A stretch of DNA of 64,000 nucleotides from Eleusine coracana subsp. coracana (lineage: Eukaryota > Streptophyta > Magnoliopsida > Poales > Poaceae), in contig CM064421.1 in NCBI GenBank assembly GCA_032690845.1, positions 43,886,963 to 43,950,962 on the forward strand, written 5' to 3'. A program made the position numbers and the translations under genes. The stretch's first letter is position 1; every line of letters starts with the position of its first letter. Below are positions 25,191-36,462 of the stretch, piece after piece. The notes beneath the pieces are model-generated. The model was given only the letters and a program-made list of their open reading frames with translations, was not told where the DNA came from and did not search any database.

Positions 25191-26463
25191 ATCCTAATAT
25201 TTACACATAAATCCCTATTTTGAATCGCGATCTAAACTAGGAGGCATTTTACAAAATGTTGGATCGCGGTCATTAATCACAATCCAAACAGGGGGTGTTC
25301 TGAAAATTTCCGGACCGGCGACACGGGCGCCCGGCGAGGCCGCGCAGCCGGCGGCGACCCCCTCCGCCCCTGCGTGTCGCGCGTGGTCCTGGATGGCAGA
25401 GACGCTTCCGACACCGGCGTCAATGGTGGCGCGCCAAGGGCGGGATTGCGGCTCGAGCTTCTGCTCCGGCAGTGGCGTGTCTCCACGCGGTTCGTAGTTC
25501 ATGGATCTGACATCCGTGAAATCGAGCAGAGCCGTGTGGCTATGTCGCCGCCGTTGTCATAGCCATACGCATGAACATCGAATCGAAGCGCCAGAAAGAA
25601 GAGAGCATCGATTCGATCGGGATGATTTAATAAGCTCTTAGCTTCCATGACAAGCAAGAACAGTGCCAGTTGGGAAAAGTCAATTAGACAGCCATGGATT
25701 TCATTGGCTCGATGCTGTCCTTCCACGAACAAGAGATTGGCACCGGCATGGTCTGGAGTAGTCGGGGTGGCGATGTCGAGACGACACGGGGACATCCCGA
25801 GTACCTTATTTGTTGGTGTCATGCAGCTCTCCGCCGGCGGCAGCCACCCACGGTGATGTCCCTCAAAGTGTGCGGGCATCCAATGCAAAAGTCCCCCTTG
25901 GTGGTGTCGTGGAAGAGCACCTCGCTGGCCGTGTCGGGGACGATGGGGAGCACCGTGTCCCTCTCCGATCCGACGAATGCATAGCCTGGTGGACCAGCCG
26001 GAGTCTTACGTAGAGGTGGAGTTTGGTGAACAGCTCGTCGGAGGATTGGAGAGGATTCGAGTGATTGACCTGAAGAAGATTGCCATTCTAGTTTTTTTAA
26101 TATATATATATTTTTTACCATTCTGTTTCGCCTAAGCCACAGTACGAACAAGAAGCATGAATGAAAGTAGTATCGAGCAAATTTTAAGAGTTACATACAT
26201 TTGGTAAACAAAGCGTCATTCACTAGTTAATCACGATTATAGAATCTGATGCACACCCGATTTCATCAAAATTATCATTCAAGTATACTGATCACAAATT
26301 GTTCATGCAATTACAATATTAGGAGGATAGATCAGGGCCGCCAATGGACGGCAGCCCACAGCGTATACACACAGATCAGAAAAGCTACGAAAGGAAGAAG
26401 GCCAGGAACGGAGGCTGGCTCGGTGCTGCCAAGAACGCCGGCGGGCTCCGTTTCCTGACGCAT
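25191..26463. other. Intergenic, unrecognised possible relic, 3' UTR of ATP synthase gene at right end
   Basis: The minus strand from about 26000 to 25500 holds moderately long open frames (129 and 110 aa in different frames) with codon-like composition that I cannot assign to a family; they may be another decayed gene. From about 26150 to 26463 is the likely 3' UTR of the minus-strand ATP synthase b' gene. Confidence 0.4.
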
Positions 26464-27108
26464 TCACGCCGACGGGAGCACCTTCTTGACGATCTCCTCG
26501 CTAAGCGAGTTGATCTGCGCGTCGAGCGCCTTGACGGCCTCCTCCTTCTGGGTCTCGAGGTTGGCGAGCGCCTCGACGAGCTCGGCCTCGACGCGGCGGC
26601 GTCCCTCGTCGAGCTTGGCCTCCAGCTCGGCGGTGGTCTCCTTCTTCATCTTGTTGAGCGCGGCGGCGATCTCGGCGCGGGCCGCCTTCATGACGGCGGC
26701 GGCCTGCTCCTCGAGCTGCTTGACCTCCTCGGAGGCGTCCTTGACGCTGCCGAGCTCGCCGCGGATCTTGGCGTCACGCTCGTCCATGAACTTGCCCAGC
26801 GGCGTGAAGTAGAGCTTGTCCAGCGCCACCATGAGCAGCAGGAACTCGATCGCGATCGCCGGGAGCGTCAGGTTGAAGTCGAACAGCTGCGCCTTCTCCA
26901 TCTGCTCGGCCAGCGCCGGGAGCGGCGCGGCCGCAACCGCCGCCGCCGCCGCGCCCAGCAGCCGCGGGAGCTGCTGCGCCAAGGGCCGCCGCGCCGGCCG
27001 CGCCGAGCTGGGGGAGGAGGAGGAAGAGGAGGCGACGGGCTTCAGCAGCGGCGCCGCGCGGCGCGGGGAGCAGGAGGTGGTGGCCGCAGTCATCATTGGC
27101 GTCGCCAT
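26464..27108 (-). CDS. atpG: Chloroplast ATP synthase subunit b' (CF0 II), nuclear-encoded, single exon
   Basis: An intronless 214-aa protein. It forms half of the peripheral stalk of the chloroplast F1F0 ATP synthase, paired with plastid-encoded subunit b. Residues 1 to about 66 are a Ser/Ala/Pro/Arg-rich bipartite transit peptide ending in a hydrophobic Ala-rich segment and APLPALAEQ, consistent with thylakoid targeting. The mature part starts near EKAQLFDFNLTLP, has one membrane helix (PAIAIEFLLLMVALDKLYF), the conserved TPLGKFMDERD, then a long Glu/Lys/Ala-rich alpha-helical stalk with heptad character. Length and order match the plant family, where the gene is often called ATPG or PDE334. 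The start lies 533 bp from the divergent H2B start. Confidence 0.96.
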   Translation of the reverse strand: MATPMMTAATTSCSPRRAAPLLKPVASSSSSSPSSARPARRPLAQQLPRLLGAAAAAVAAAPLPALAEQMEKAQLFDFNLTLPAIAIEFLLLMVALDKLYFTPLGKFMDERDAKIRGELGSVKDASEEVKQLEEQAAAVMKAARAEIAAALNKMKKETTAELEAKLDEGRRRVEAELVEALANLETQKEEAVKALDAQINSLSEEIVKKVLPSA

Positions 27109-27641
27109 GGATGCCGCGTGAGGTGAGGATTGGGCGTGAGTCGCAGCGCAGTCAACCTGGTGGAGGAGTGGCAGGGGAGAACGAGGGAGCGGCTATCATC
27201 TATCCGAGCGGGTTGGGTTCTGGTGGCTCAACCAACGGAGGCCACACGATGCCGATGCTCTCTCGGCTACCACTAACGCCTTCCTTCCCGATATTCCCTT
27301 CCGGCCTTCAGAGAAGGCCCATCTAAAGTACTATCGTTTTTGGGCTTCCTTTTGAGGCCACTACAGCATTCTCACAGAAATGATACGCTCGGACGCGCCG
27401 CGTGTGCGTCATTGATCATTGCCCGCAGAAAATTCAACGGCCCCACGCCTCGGCGCATGCCACGTCATCGATCCGCGACCTGCCCTTCCCACCAATAAGC
27501 TTTCTCCGCGCGCTTCTATAATAGTCGTCGTCCCCAAGCGTCCACTTCACGCCAAGAAAAGCCTCCGGAACCAATCAATCGTTCCTCTCCCGTGCGGCCG
27601 AGCCCGAGCCCGAGCCCGAAGCAAGACCCCGAGCCGAAGCG
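27109..27641. promoter_or_regulatory. Divergent promoter region between ATP synthase b' and histone H2B
   Basis: Two start codons face outward across 533 bp that hold no gene. The histone-side half carries the type I element (separate entry) and a TATA-like CTATAATA at about 27515-27522, about 45 bp downstream of that element. No clear light-regulatory element for the ATP synthase side was identified. Confidence 0.65.
27460..27477 (+). promoter_or_regulatory. Plant histone type I element (hexamer plus octamer)
   Basis: The sequence CCACGTCATCGATCCGCG matches the type I element consensus of plant histone promoters (CCACGTCANCGATCCGCG): an ACGTCA hexamer fused to a reversed CGCGGATC octamer. 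These elements drive S-phase/meristem expression of replication-dependent histones (established knowledge). It sits 165 bp upstream of the H2B ATG. Confidence 0.92.
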
Positions 27642-28100
27642 ATGGCGCCCAAGGCCGAGAAGAAGCCGGCGGCGAAGAAGCCCGTGGAGGAGGAGCCCTC
27701 TGCCGAGAAGGCGGAGAAGACGCCCGCCGGGAAGAAGCCCAAGGCGGAGAAGCGACTGCCGGCGTCCAAGTCCGCCGGCAAGGAGGGCGGCGACAAGAAG
27801 GGCAAGAAGAAGGCCAAGAAGAGCGTGGAGACGTACAAGATCTACATCTTCAAGGTGCTCAAGCAGGTGCACCCCGACATCGGCATATCCTCCAAGGCCA
27901 TGTCCATCATGAACTCCTTCATCAACGACATCTTCGAGAAGCTCGCGCAGGAGGCCGCCCGCCTCGCCCGCTACAACAAGAAGCCCACCATCACTTCCCG
28001 CGAGATCCAGACCTCGGTGCGCCTCGTCCTCCCCGGCGAGCTCGCCAAGCACGCCGTCTCCGAGGGCACCAAGGCTGTCACCAAGTTCACCAGCAACTGA
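27642..28100 (+). CDS. Histone H2B, single exon
   Basis: A 152-aa intronless H2B. The long Lys/Ala/Pro/Glu-rich N-terminal tail (MAPKAEKKPAAKKPVEEEP) is typical of plants. The histone fold starts near KKSVETYKIYIFKVLKQVHP and ends GTKAVTKFTSN, with the conserved AVSEGTKAVTK C-terminal helix that contains the ubiquitinated lysine. H2B pairs with H2A in the nucleosome. A type I promoter element lies upstream, so S-phase expression is expected. Its frame is unbroken and the codons are strongly GC-ending. Confidence 0.98.
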   Translation: MAPKAEKKPAAKKPVEEEPSAEKAEKTPAGKKPKAEKRLPASKSAGKEGGDKKGKKKAKKSVETYKIYIFKVLKQVHPDIGISSKAMSIMNSFINDIFEKLAQEAARLARYNKKPTITSREIQTSVRLVLPGELAKHAVSEGTKAVTKFTSN

Positions 28101-28366
28101 GCGATCGGTCGTTGTCGTTGGATTTAGGCATATTGCTCTTCTAGTTTCGCCGGCGCACCCCCACTCTTTATCTCTTGTATCTGCTGAGAGAAATGGCTAG
28201 TTGTCTGTTCTCTAAATCGTGCAAGTTGTGATGAACGGTTGGATATAAAGTAATGGGTATGAAGTACTGGTACTGCTATTTATCCTCTCGTTTGTGTTGA
28301 CCGTCTCCTGTGCATATCAATTTGGGGATTAGGGTTTGAGAGGCCAGTGACGATCGTCGTGAGGTG
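28101..28366. other. H2B 3' UTR and promoter of downstream RRM gene
   Basis: Only 266 bp separate the H2B stop from the next ATG on the same strand, so the H2B 3' end and the RRM gene promoter must be compressed here. Confidence 0.6.
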
Positions 28367-31190
28367 ATGCTGCGCGGTGGGATGCGACTGATGGGTTTGC
28401 CCTCTCCGTTTCTCGGGGGCATGAGGTGCTTCAGCACCCAGATATTTGTGAGCAGTAAGTAAATCGACCCATCATTCTTCCTTCTCTGCAACCTTGTTGG
28501 ATCACCTTGTCAGTAGTCAGATTTATGCTAGAATTTTTGTGACCTAATGGTAATGATCTTCGATGTTGTGAACTTACTGGGTGTTGGGGTTATGAAATCA
28601 TCCGTTGGCAATCTATGACATCGATTCTCCATTATTGCGAATATTGGCTTTGCATATGAGCACGCTGGGTTTAACCAGTGTCTGCAATCAGAATATGATT
28701 CCTTGGAATTGGGACGTAGCAAGCAAACAAGGATGGCATTGTGTTGTTGTGCCTTCTGGCTTTTGCCCATGGCTCATCCTGTGCTTCTGTTGGTATATCT
28801 TGTCAGATGTTTGATTTATAATAGAACTAGTATGTTATTAGTGCTTGTTTTTGTTAAACCTGGTTGCTTGTTTTTACTTTTACCTGTAGACCAGTTAGTT
28901 GTATAGATATGTTTTCATCTGAAGCATTGGAATACTGTGCTTGAGAGATGAGCATTTGTTGGCTGTTGTAAAGCATGACTGCAGCGCATATAAAACATTG
29001 TTGTAGTTGTCTGCAGTTTGCTACTGTATTGTAACAATTATCACGCATATAAAGCTGACTGACTGATTATCACGCTAATAAAGTTATCCAGACCCATTGA
29101 GATCCTTACTGAGTTTTGTTTGATATAGCTGCTTGTTGATATAGTCCTACAACATCACGATGCGGGATTAATTTTATTTTGTTGGATTTCTCTAGGATTA
29201 TCATTTTACACTACGAATGAAGAATTTGAAGGTATCTTTTCACCATTTGGCACAGTAAAAGAAGGTATGTACCTATGCCACTAAAGATCCATCCTCATGT
29301 TGTTTACATGGGCACTTGAGAATCTTGTTCTGCGAATCCTTTATGTTTTGTCCGGTATTTTGTTGTTTATGATGAATGGGATCCTTATGGTTCAATTTAG
29401 TTTGATTGTATTTTTTGTATTATCAAATGTAGCTCGATTGATGCGAGACAAACAAACTGGGCGGGTGAAGGGATTTGGTTTTATCGAATATTCGTCACAA
29501 GCCGAAGCTGAGGAAGCTATAAAGGCAATGGATGGAAGAGTATGTGTTCCTCTCTCTAACTATTTTGGATTCGAACTTGATTTGCTGCATGCCAACAGCT
29601 ACTTGTAATCCATCCAAGGAATTTCAGAATTCCAATGCTATACATAAAACAGTGCAGTGTTCTATGTGGTCATATTTCCTTCTCAACTAAACTAGCTCAG
29701 ATTCAGAAAACTTGACTGTGACAAGAACATCCTGTTTGGCATTTCTTCACTTTGCTATGTCTTTTTTTGCTGCTAATCTTGAATAATAGAAGTTTCTAGC
29801 ATACCTACAATATCAAAACCTGAATTTACATAGTGTCTTTCAGCTTATAACCATTGATAGCCAGATTCAACTTGTTTCATCATAAGAACATCTAATCTTT
29901 TGATTGGATAAAATGACAGAGGTTATTGTCGAGTCCTAACTTATGAAGGTTGTTAAAATTCAGTACATCATTTGATCACCGCATCTTGCTTCTCTTTCAT
30001 CACTGGAGAGCTGACAGAAAATATTACTTGAGTTATTAATTCTGCTGCCTTAGCATACACCTTTTTTTATTTGACGAGGTGGGTGGGGGGGGGGGGGGGG
30101 GGGTGAATGTCAGCTAGCAACCATATAATTCAAAACTTGTTTTCAAATTTATTTATAGGCTTGAGATAAACTAAATTCATTATCATTGGACGCTTGACCC
30201 CATATCCCGTTGGACAGACTTGTTACAAGTTGCAACACTAGATTGGGATTTCAAAGTTTCAAAAAAATACCAGTCAGCAGCAAACTGAGAACCTCCAACG
30301 AAAATGTATCTGAAAAATTGACCAGGGGTGTTCATTTATAGTTTGAGCAAATTGGTATCAAAACTGTCAGGCTGTGCATGAGGGAGAGACGATTTCTCTG
30401 GCGGTTTTCTTAAACTGGCAATGAGCAGCGCTAATTGATACCGACATTTTTTTGGACAAAAAACAGCACACCAAAATTGGCATTGTTGGATCCATTTCTT
30501 TCAACCTGCACCTTTTTGCTAGTGACCATGCTATGACAGTGCCGGTAACAAAGTGTGCCTTTACCCTCCATCTATCACCTAAGGGAGCATCATCCACTTC
30601 TGAGTTGACAAATGTGAGGGTCTGTTTATGTCAAAATGGAAACCATGTGCAGGCTTTGCCTTTGACAGTGCAGGAAAGTGAAATTCACATTGTGAAATTC
30701 TGACTTCAATTTCCTTCCTCCGGAGCATCTTTCCTCTTCAGGCAAACCATATTGTCCTCAACATCAACTTTTTTATGTTGCCTAATCCATTTTCCGTGTG
30801 TAACAAATACCAATTGAACAAGCTGGGGCGGGAGAAGTTATTCAGGGACATATTGAGGTTATATGTAAACAACACCATTGCAAAAATGGACCCTCTCCAT
30901 TTTGGCTATTCTTGATCTTGAGAACAACCATCAACTCATTGACGAAGCTGTAGATAATCATCAGGATTTGCCAAAAAAAAAAAGCGTGAAAAGCCTTTTT
31001 TTTCCAAGGAAATGAAAGGCTTAATTCAACCTCGTGTTTGGTTAGATGGTTACTTATATGTCAGTTTTTCTCTTAACCTGACCAATGTGTTTCATGTATT
31101 CTTATGTTGTCTTATTACAAACTGTCTTTGCAGATTCTACGTGGAAGATTAATTTCTGTGGAGATGGCAAAAGGACGCAAAGAAGACTAA
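28367..31190 (+). CDS. Small RRM RNA-binding protein, probably organelle-targeted, 4 exons
   Basis: Exons are 28367-28454, 29196-29264, 29433-29539 and 31134-31190; phases close to give 106 aa. A basic, acid-free N-terminus (MLRGGMRLMGLPSPFLGGMR) leads straight into RNP2-like TQIFVSRLS, and RNP1 is KGFGFIEY. The single RRM ends ISVEMAKGRKED, so the protein is almost entirely one RNA-binding domain behind a short presequence. A mitochondrial or plastid RNA-processing role is inferred from the presequence and related small RRM proteins. The third intron (1.6 kb) contains a 19-base G run. The 3' flank from about 31298 was duplicated and reappears at about 40355. Confidence 0.85.
30085..30103. 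repeat. Homopolymer G run
   Basis: Nineteen consecutive G bases in the last intron of the RRM gene, preceded by GGTGGGT. Run length is likely to be polymorphic or a sequencing weak point. Confidence 0.9.
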
Positions 31191-33698
31191 GGCAGCCTTC
31201 TCTATCACTGAATTAGATCATTTCCTTGTCTACACTTCTGTTTGAAATACTTTTGCTTGGAGCATACCTCCCCATTTCCCAACACCCCCAAAGTTCTACA
31301 GCCTTGCTTTTTCTTGCCTGTTTTGGTTTCATAAGCAAGCACTGTTGTTACTGAAATTGGTGTGGTTCAACTTATTTTGTTCGGTTCAGAAATTGCAACA
31401 TGTGTAGTAGCCAGGATCTGTCAGATGCAAGGTCCCCAAGCAAAAACGTCCCTGTGCTATACACTGTTTCCCTGACATGTATCTGAGCAATACTCTGCAA
31501 AATATTTCATATTATTAAGCTCCGTTTAGGTTCTAATTCTGGAACTTTGCTACCATGTCATCTGAAGAGTATAGTGTAGTATTATGTTGCCGTAGTTGAG
31601 AAATGTTAGGGTGTGTTTTCTTTGGTTAAAGTCTAGCCTGGCTACGATCTAAACCAGACCATCTCAAGCCTGGCTGGATCAATTCTCTTCTTCTATCTTT
31701 ATCCATGTTTGGTTGGCTGCACAGCCTTATCCTGTATTCCTAGGATTGTGTTTGGTATGCTGGCTTGCACTGGCTACGAAAAGCTCTTCTTCATTGTGGC
31801 GAGTTTAAGTGTGTTATCTCCTCAGTCCTTTGTTGAAGCCATACTTTGATAAACAAGAGAAGTCAAAATTACTCTTCATCCATTGATAAGAACTGTAATA
31901 GCAAGTTTTCAAAATATATCTGGTTTCAGTAATCATCAAGTTATATACTGTAGTTTGTTCATTTTAGTTGTTGGTGCTGTAAGTTCCTGTGACATCTATT
32001 AGTTATGTACTTAACTTTTAAGCCAGTAATTTGTAATATGATCTAGCTCGAACATCATCATTGTCACTGCTGAATTCTGAGTTACCAGATGTGTCTACTG
32101 TCCAGCAATGCTAAACCTTTGCTTTCGGGGCAGCAGCAGCAGTAAGAGTAGCAGGCTACACAAAACTGCAGTTTAATTCCATCTTTTCCATAACTCGCAA
32201 TTATGATTTATGATTCTACGTTTACAACTATGGAAAACCTCAAAAAAAAATTCTTTATTTCACTGTGGGGTCACTACTTAATCCATTACATAGAGGCATC
32301 CCCATTTGATGTGTTCTACATGATGCGTTTGTACACATTCTTTTATTTAATATTTATTTATTCATAACTCCATGCGTCAGACATAGTTTCGTGGAGCAAG
32401 CTCACCTCTACTTATTTTTTTCACTGATTTTATTCCTGATGGCCCATGCACAGTTGTCTTACTTTCAATCTGGTGGGGCATTTTTCATGTACTTTTGCAT
32501 GAGGTTCTAATGTTTAGCAGCCAGGGACTTTTCTGTTTCAGAACAAATAATTTCATTCTTCTGTTTTCCATTTCGTGGATCAAGCTCACCTCTTGGTAGT
32601 TTGCTAATATAATATATTCTGAATACGAGATGTATTCACAGTGAATGATAGACAGTATTCAGCAATTGAAGCTCTTTGTGTTTTCTATTGGTTGCAATGT
32701 CATCATTTTCTCTTTTAGCCAGTACCACATTGAACAATGAATATCCTTATAAAACTAAAGATCACAGTCGCTGGGTTGCTCTCTTTCAGGACATGTATGC
32801 CTTTTGCAACTAACTAGCAGGAGACTTGCACCTTTTGTGGTCTGAAATTCCAAATTTCTCTATGTCTGCAGTGAACACTCATACTATCAGTTGAGATTTA
32901 GACTACTCTGAGTAGAAGCTAAACAAACCGTTGTGCTCTCATTGCTGTATTTTAGATGATCTTTTACTGGTTGTTTTGACTAAGAAACAAAAGATGAAAA
33001 ATGAGAAAAGATTAAGGATTGTATGTTCTAATGCAAATGTTATGTGTCTGTGCTTCAGAAAATGTCCTGCGTCATTACTTACCAAATTGTTGGTTGTCTC
33101 TTTGGTTTTGAGAGTATGCAAAGTGTATGTCAAAATTATACTTCTTTTCAATTCCACACAAGCGACGCCATATCTTAAAGATTTCATGAGCGACAAAATT
33201 GAACGTGAGGCTGATTCCCAAGACAAATGTTGATATACCGGTGTATGCACAACAGTGCAGAGGCAGCGAAGGCTCGGTGGTGAGGTATCCCACATCCAAG
33301 CAAACAGATCAATGAAAAAAAGCAATCAGAACCACTGAACAACCATAAGGAAAGACGTGGATTGAAGGGAAAGATTACTAGCATACGCAAAAGGACTTGT
33401 ATCTCCTTAGGATTCATCAATCCAAAGCAAACGAAGCATTGCAAATCAATGCGAGACAATCGTTTTAGGTGGAATTTGCCACAAGAACGGAACAAAATCA
33501 CAAATGAGGTCAAGAACAAAAGATTCATTTATCAGCAACAGAATTTGTTCTTTCATTGATAAACAGAGCACAGTTATGACAACTAGACAAGCTACTACCA
33601 CGTCAGATTCATTTATCAGCAACATTCATTTCCCATCTACAACCTACCCCATCACAAGCTACGGCATTACATGATTCACATCAGACAAGAATTGCGCT
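31191..33698. other. 3' UTR of RRM gene and AT-rich intergenic region
   Basis: The stretch 31298-31560 is closely matched at 40356-40618, and the left boundary of the tandem duplication is placed here. Nothing coding is recognised at 31600-33300. The part from about 33320 is the 3' flank of H2A-1 and resembles 53500-53540 and 54960-55090 in copy 2. Confidence 0.55.
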
Positions 33699-34274
33699 CT
33701 ATGCCTTCTTGGGGGACTTGGCAGCAGCCTTCTTGGGGGACTTGGTCTCCTTGCTCCCACCAGAGGACGCCTTCTCGGCAGTCTTCTTGGGCAGCAGCAC
33801 AGGGTTGATGTTGGGCAGGACGCCACCGTGGGCAATTGTGACGCCGCACAACAGCTTCCCAAGCTCCTCATCGTTGCGGATCGCCAGCAGCACATGGCGA
33901 GGGATGATGCGAGTCTTCTTGTTGTCCCTAGCGGCATTGCCGGCGAGCTCCAGGACCTATTCCCCATTTCAGGAATCACGAATCAGTACCGCAGGAGAAA
34001 GACACCATTGCGACATTTCAACGAACACGAAATTCATTTGGGTGGTTACCTCAGCAGCCAGGTACTCGAGAACAGCAGCGAGGTAGACGGGGGCGCCGGT
34101 GCCGACACGCTGGGCGTAGCGGCCCTGCTTGAGGTAGCGCCCGATACGGCCGACGGGGAACTGGAGCCCGGCCTTCACGGACCTGGAAACTGACTTCTTC
34201 CTGGGACCGCCGGTCTTGCGCCCGGCAGCTCCCTTCTTCACCTTCCCGCCAGCTCCGGTACCGGTGGAGTCCAT
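33699..34274 (-). CDS. Histone H2A, SPKK-tailed (H2A.W-type), copy 1, 2 exons
   Basis: Exons 34274-34050 and 33956-33699 on the minus strand give 160 aa with a 93-bp intron. The histone fold includes the H2A signature AGLQFPVGR and the acidic-patch region NDEELGKLL. The extended C-terminal tail carries two SPKK motifs (KSPKKAAAKSPKKA), the minor-groove-binding motif that marks the plant H2A.W class associated with heterochromatin; class assignment rests on that tail and on the intron. Compared with copy 2 (55461-56052) the protein differs at three places: Q for K in YLKQGRYAQ, C for S in LLCGVT, and T for A in SKETKSPKK. The frame is intact, so both copies may be functional. Confidence 0.96.
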
Positions 34275-34640
34275 GGCCTCAGCTGCGCTTCGACGAAGCT
34301 TCTCGGATCAAGGAGGATGCGCTTATGGTGGAAGGACTGCGAGACTGCTTGGTGCTCTGCAATGGCAGGCGTCGCCGGCTATTTATAGTTTGATACGGCG
34401 CGGCGGAGGAGGATGCGATTGTGGTGGAAGTACTGCGAGATTGCTTGCTGCTCTACAATGCCAGGTGTCGCCGGCTATTTATATGGCGCGGCGGATTGTA
34501 TTGGTGGGCCCGTCGATCCGCGGAGCGAGCGAGGAACGGTCTGATCCAGTCATCCAGAGGGACATGGACGGTTGGGATGGATTCCTTGGGGCGCGATCCG
34601 CGGGAGGCGCGGTTCGACCAATCAGGTGCGAGGGGGTTTC
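34275..34640 (-). promoter_or_regulatory. H2A-1 promoter with duplicated core and two TATA boxes
   Basis: On the gene's strand, CTATAAATAG (complement of 34379-34388) and ATATAAATAG (34475-34484) are two TATA boxes 96 bp apart. They lie inside a tandem repeat of about 96 bp (units beginning at about 34315 and 34411). Two histone octamers, CGCGGATC on the minus strand, lie at 34515-34522 and 34595-34602, with an ATTGG/CCAAT box at about 34618. Copy 2 has only one core unit. Confidence 0.85.
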
Positions 34641-35836
34641 GGCGAAGCCATAAAGTTTCGCTCGTTTCGCTCCGTTTTCCCGCCCACAAAGAGAGAATTT
34701 TTGGCAACAGGCGCGGGCAGTAGGGGATTTCCAGATTTTGCTTGCTCATACAGGTAGATATTTTGAAGCAATTAAACCACTGCTAGAGATATTGTTTTTG
34801 GGAAAAATAATTGTCAGAGATATACTGAGATTTTTTTTATTTATCAACAATATTCATAATATCTACTCAAATATTATTTCATACTAATTTTGGGACGGCT
34901 CGAGAAACTTCTGACATACAAAACAATGGTTGTCTTCAACAATTGCTGTCAACCAATTACTTTCTTGAATAATATTTTCGGTTTAAAACTTGGTTAATCA
35001 TATTTGGGGCATGCTTAATTCATTACCTACCACTACCTTGTCAGAACATTTTGATTGCAACTGGGAGCATACCATCAAAACTACTACTTCCTCTGTCACT
35101 TGTCACTCATGTTATATATGATACGTATAGTTCAGTACTTGTCTAGGTACAAGAAGATGTTATAAAACTGTGCACTCAAAAATATGATAGAAGGACAAGT
35201 AATTTGAAATAATAAAAGTCCATAAAGCAATGATTGTACAAAGTACAAGCTAATCTTCCTAGTATCTACAATCCATTAGCATATGTATACACAATTATTA
35301 CATAAAATAAAATTGTGACTCATTATACTTAAAAGTAGATAGATTTACATAAAACCCGCATTTTTGGGTTTTACATTGGACGCCAAGAAAAAAATTACGT
35401 GGCTAGGCACATATTCTCATATTAATGAATAAAGGTCTTGGATGAAGAAGTTGCCTTATTCAAACAAAACATTTAAAAAGTTAAAGCAAAACCCAAACAA
35501 GCCCCTTATTCATAACCAAGAAAAACATTATTCCACATGAATTGTGCAAAGAAAATGAAAATAACTTGAGATAGTTATATACCTATGCACTCAATTTTCA
35601 TCCGATCAACCTCAATTCATTGACTTCCTTGACCTTCTATCATTAACAAATGACATCCTTGCACCTGATTTTACGGCTTTTGCCTGATGAGATAATTTGA
35701 AAAAACTACTATCTTTCAAGTTGCTTCAATAGGAAGTAAAAAAAAAGTAAGAGAAAACTGCATGTACATTTTCCCATATTTATTTTGAGCCTTGCACACC
35801 TGATGAACCGATACACCGATCATGAAGTGCACAGAT

Positions 35837-36275
35837 CTACATGTGTTTCGAACAAACTAAAATACCCACCCGCAAATCAAGATTAATGATCTTGCTACAA
35901 CAATCGCTCTGAGTTGATTGAGGATTACGGCGGGGTGGAGCAAGGAGATGGCATGATGCTTGTAGAAGCGAGGTGATATCACGATGTGGGCGGATCAAGG
36001 ATTGTGGCGTATTGGAGTGAGGACACCACATCCAAAGCCGATCAATATGAGGTGGTATAGCAGATTGAGGATTGTGGTAGGCCGTAGTGAGGACACAAGT
36101 CACAAGGTGGCGGAGGTGAGGTGGTATAACGACATGGCCGATCGAGTACATGCCGTGAGAGGCGGCGGAGGTGATGTGGAATAGCGGTGTCGACGGATTG
36201 AGAATTGCGGGGGGACAGAGTGAGGATAACAAACATAAACCTAAATGTTTTGCTCCTTTGCTTTTTATATATCAC
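35837..36275 (-). repeat. TATA-preceded imperfect tandem-repeat locus, copy 1 (orphan frame broken)
   Basis: On the minus strand, TATATAAAAAG (complement of about 36260-36270) precedes a stretch of roughly 66-70-bp imperfect repeats with recurring words ACCACCTC, TCCTCACT and CACAATCCTCAATC. Its counterpart in copy 2 (57980-58378) is one continuous 132-aa frame; here the corresponding frame stops after CYTTSY. No family is recognised. It could be a decayed gene leader, a repeat, or a non-coding transcript. Confidence 0.45.
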
Positions 36276-36462
36276 ACGAGACCTCGTCTTTTACATGGGT
36301 CATAAGTCGAAAGGTTGTTTGGGCTCAAGCCCAAAAATAATATAAAAGGCAAGAATCCCCTCACACCAGAACAGTGTTGGCCCAAATATGATGGCAACCA
36401 AGCTAGGTTATGTTTGGACCAGGCCAAAATGACTGAGACTCATCAGTAGCCCTACCTATGAG

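Noticed and set aside
25500..26150. Minus-strand frames of 129 and 110 aa as a gene
   Set aside because: I could not connect them to any family or to each other by splice sites, so they are listed only as possible relic sequence.
26344..27126. Plus-strand 260-aa open frame
   Set aside because: Antisense shadow of the ATP synthase b' gene, with repetitive Arg/Leu/Gly composition.
27419..28144. Plus-strand 241-aa and minus-strand 178-aa open frames
   Set aside because: Out-of-frame shadows of histone H2B.
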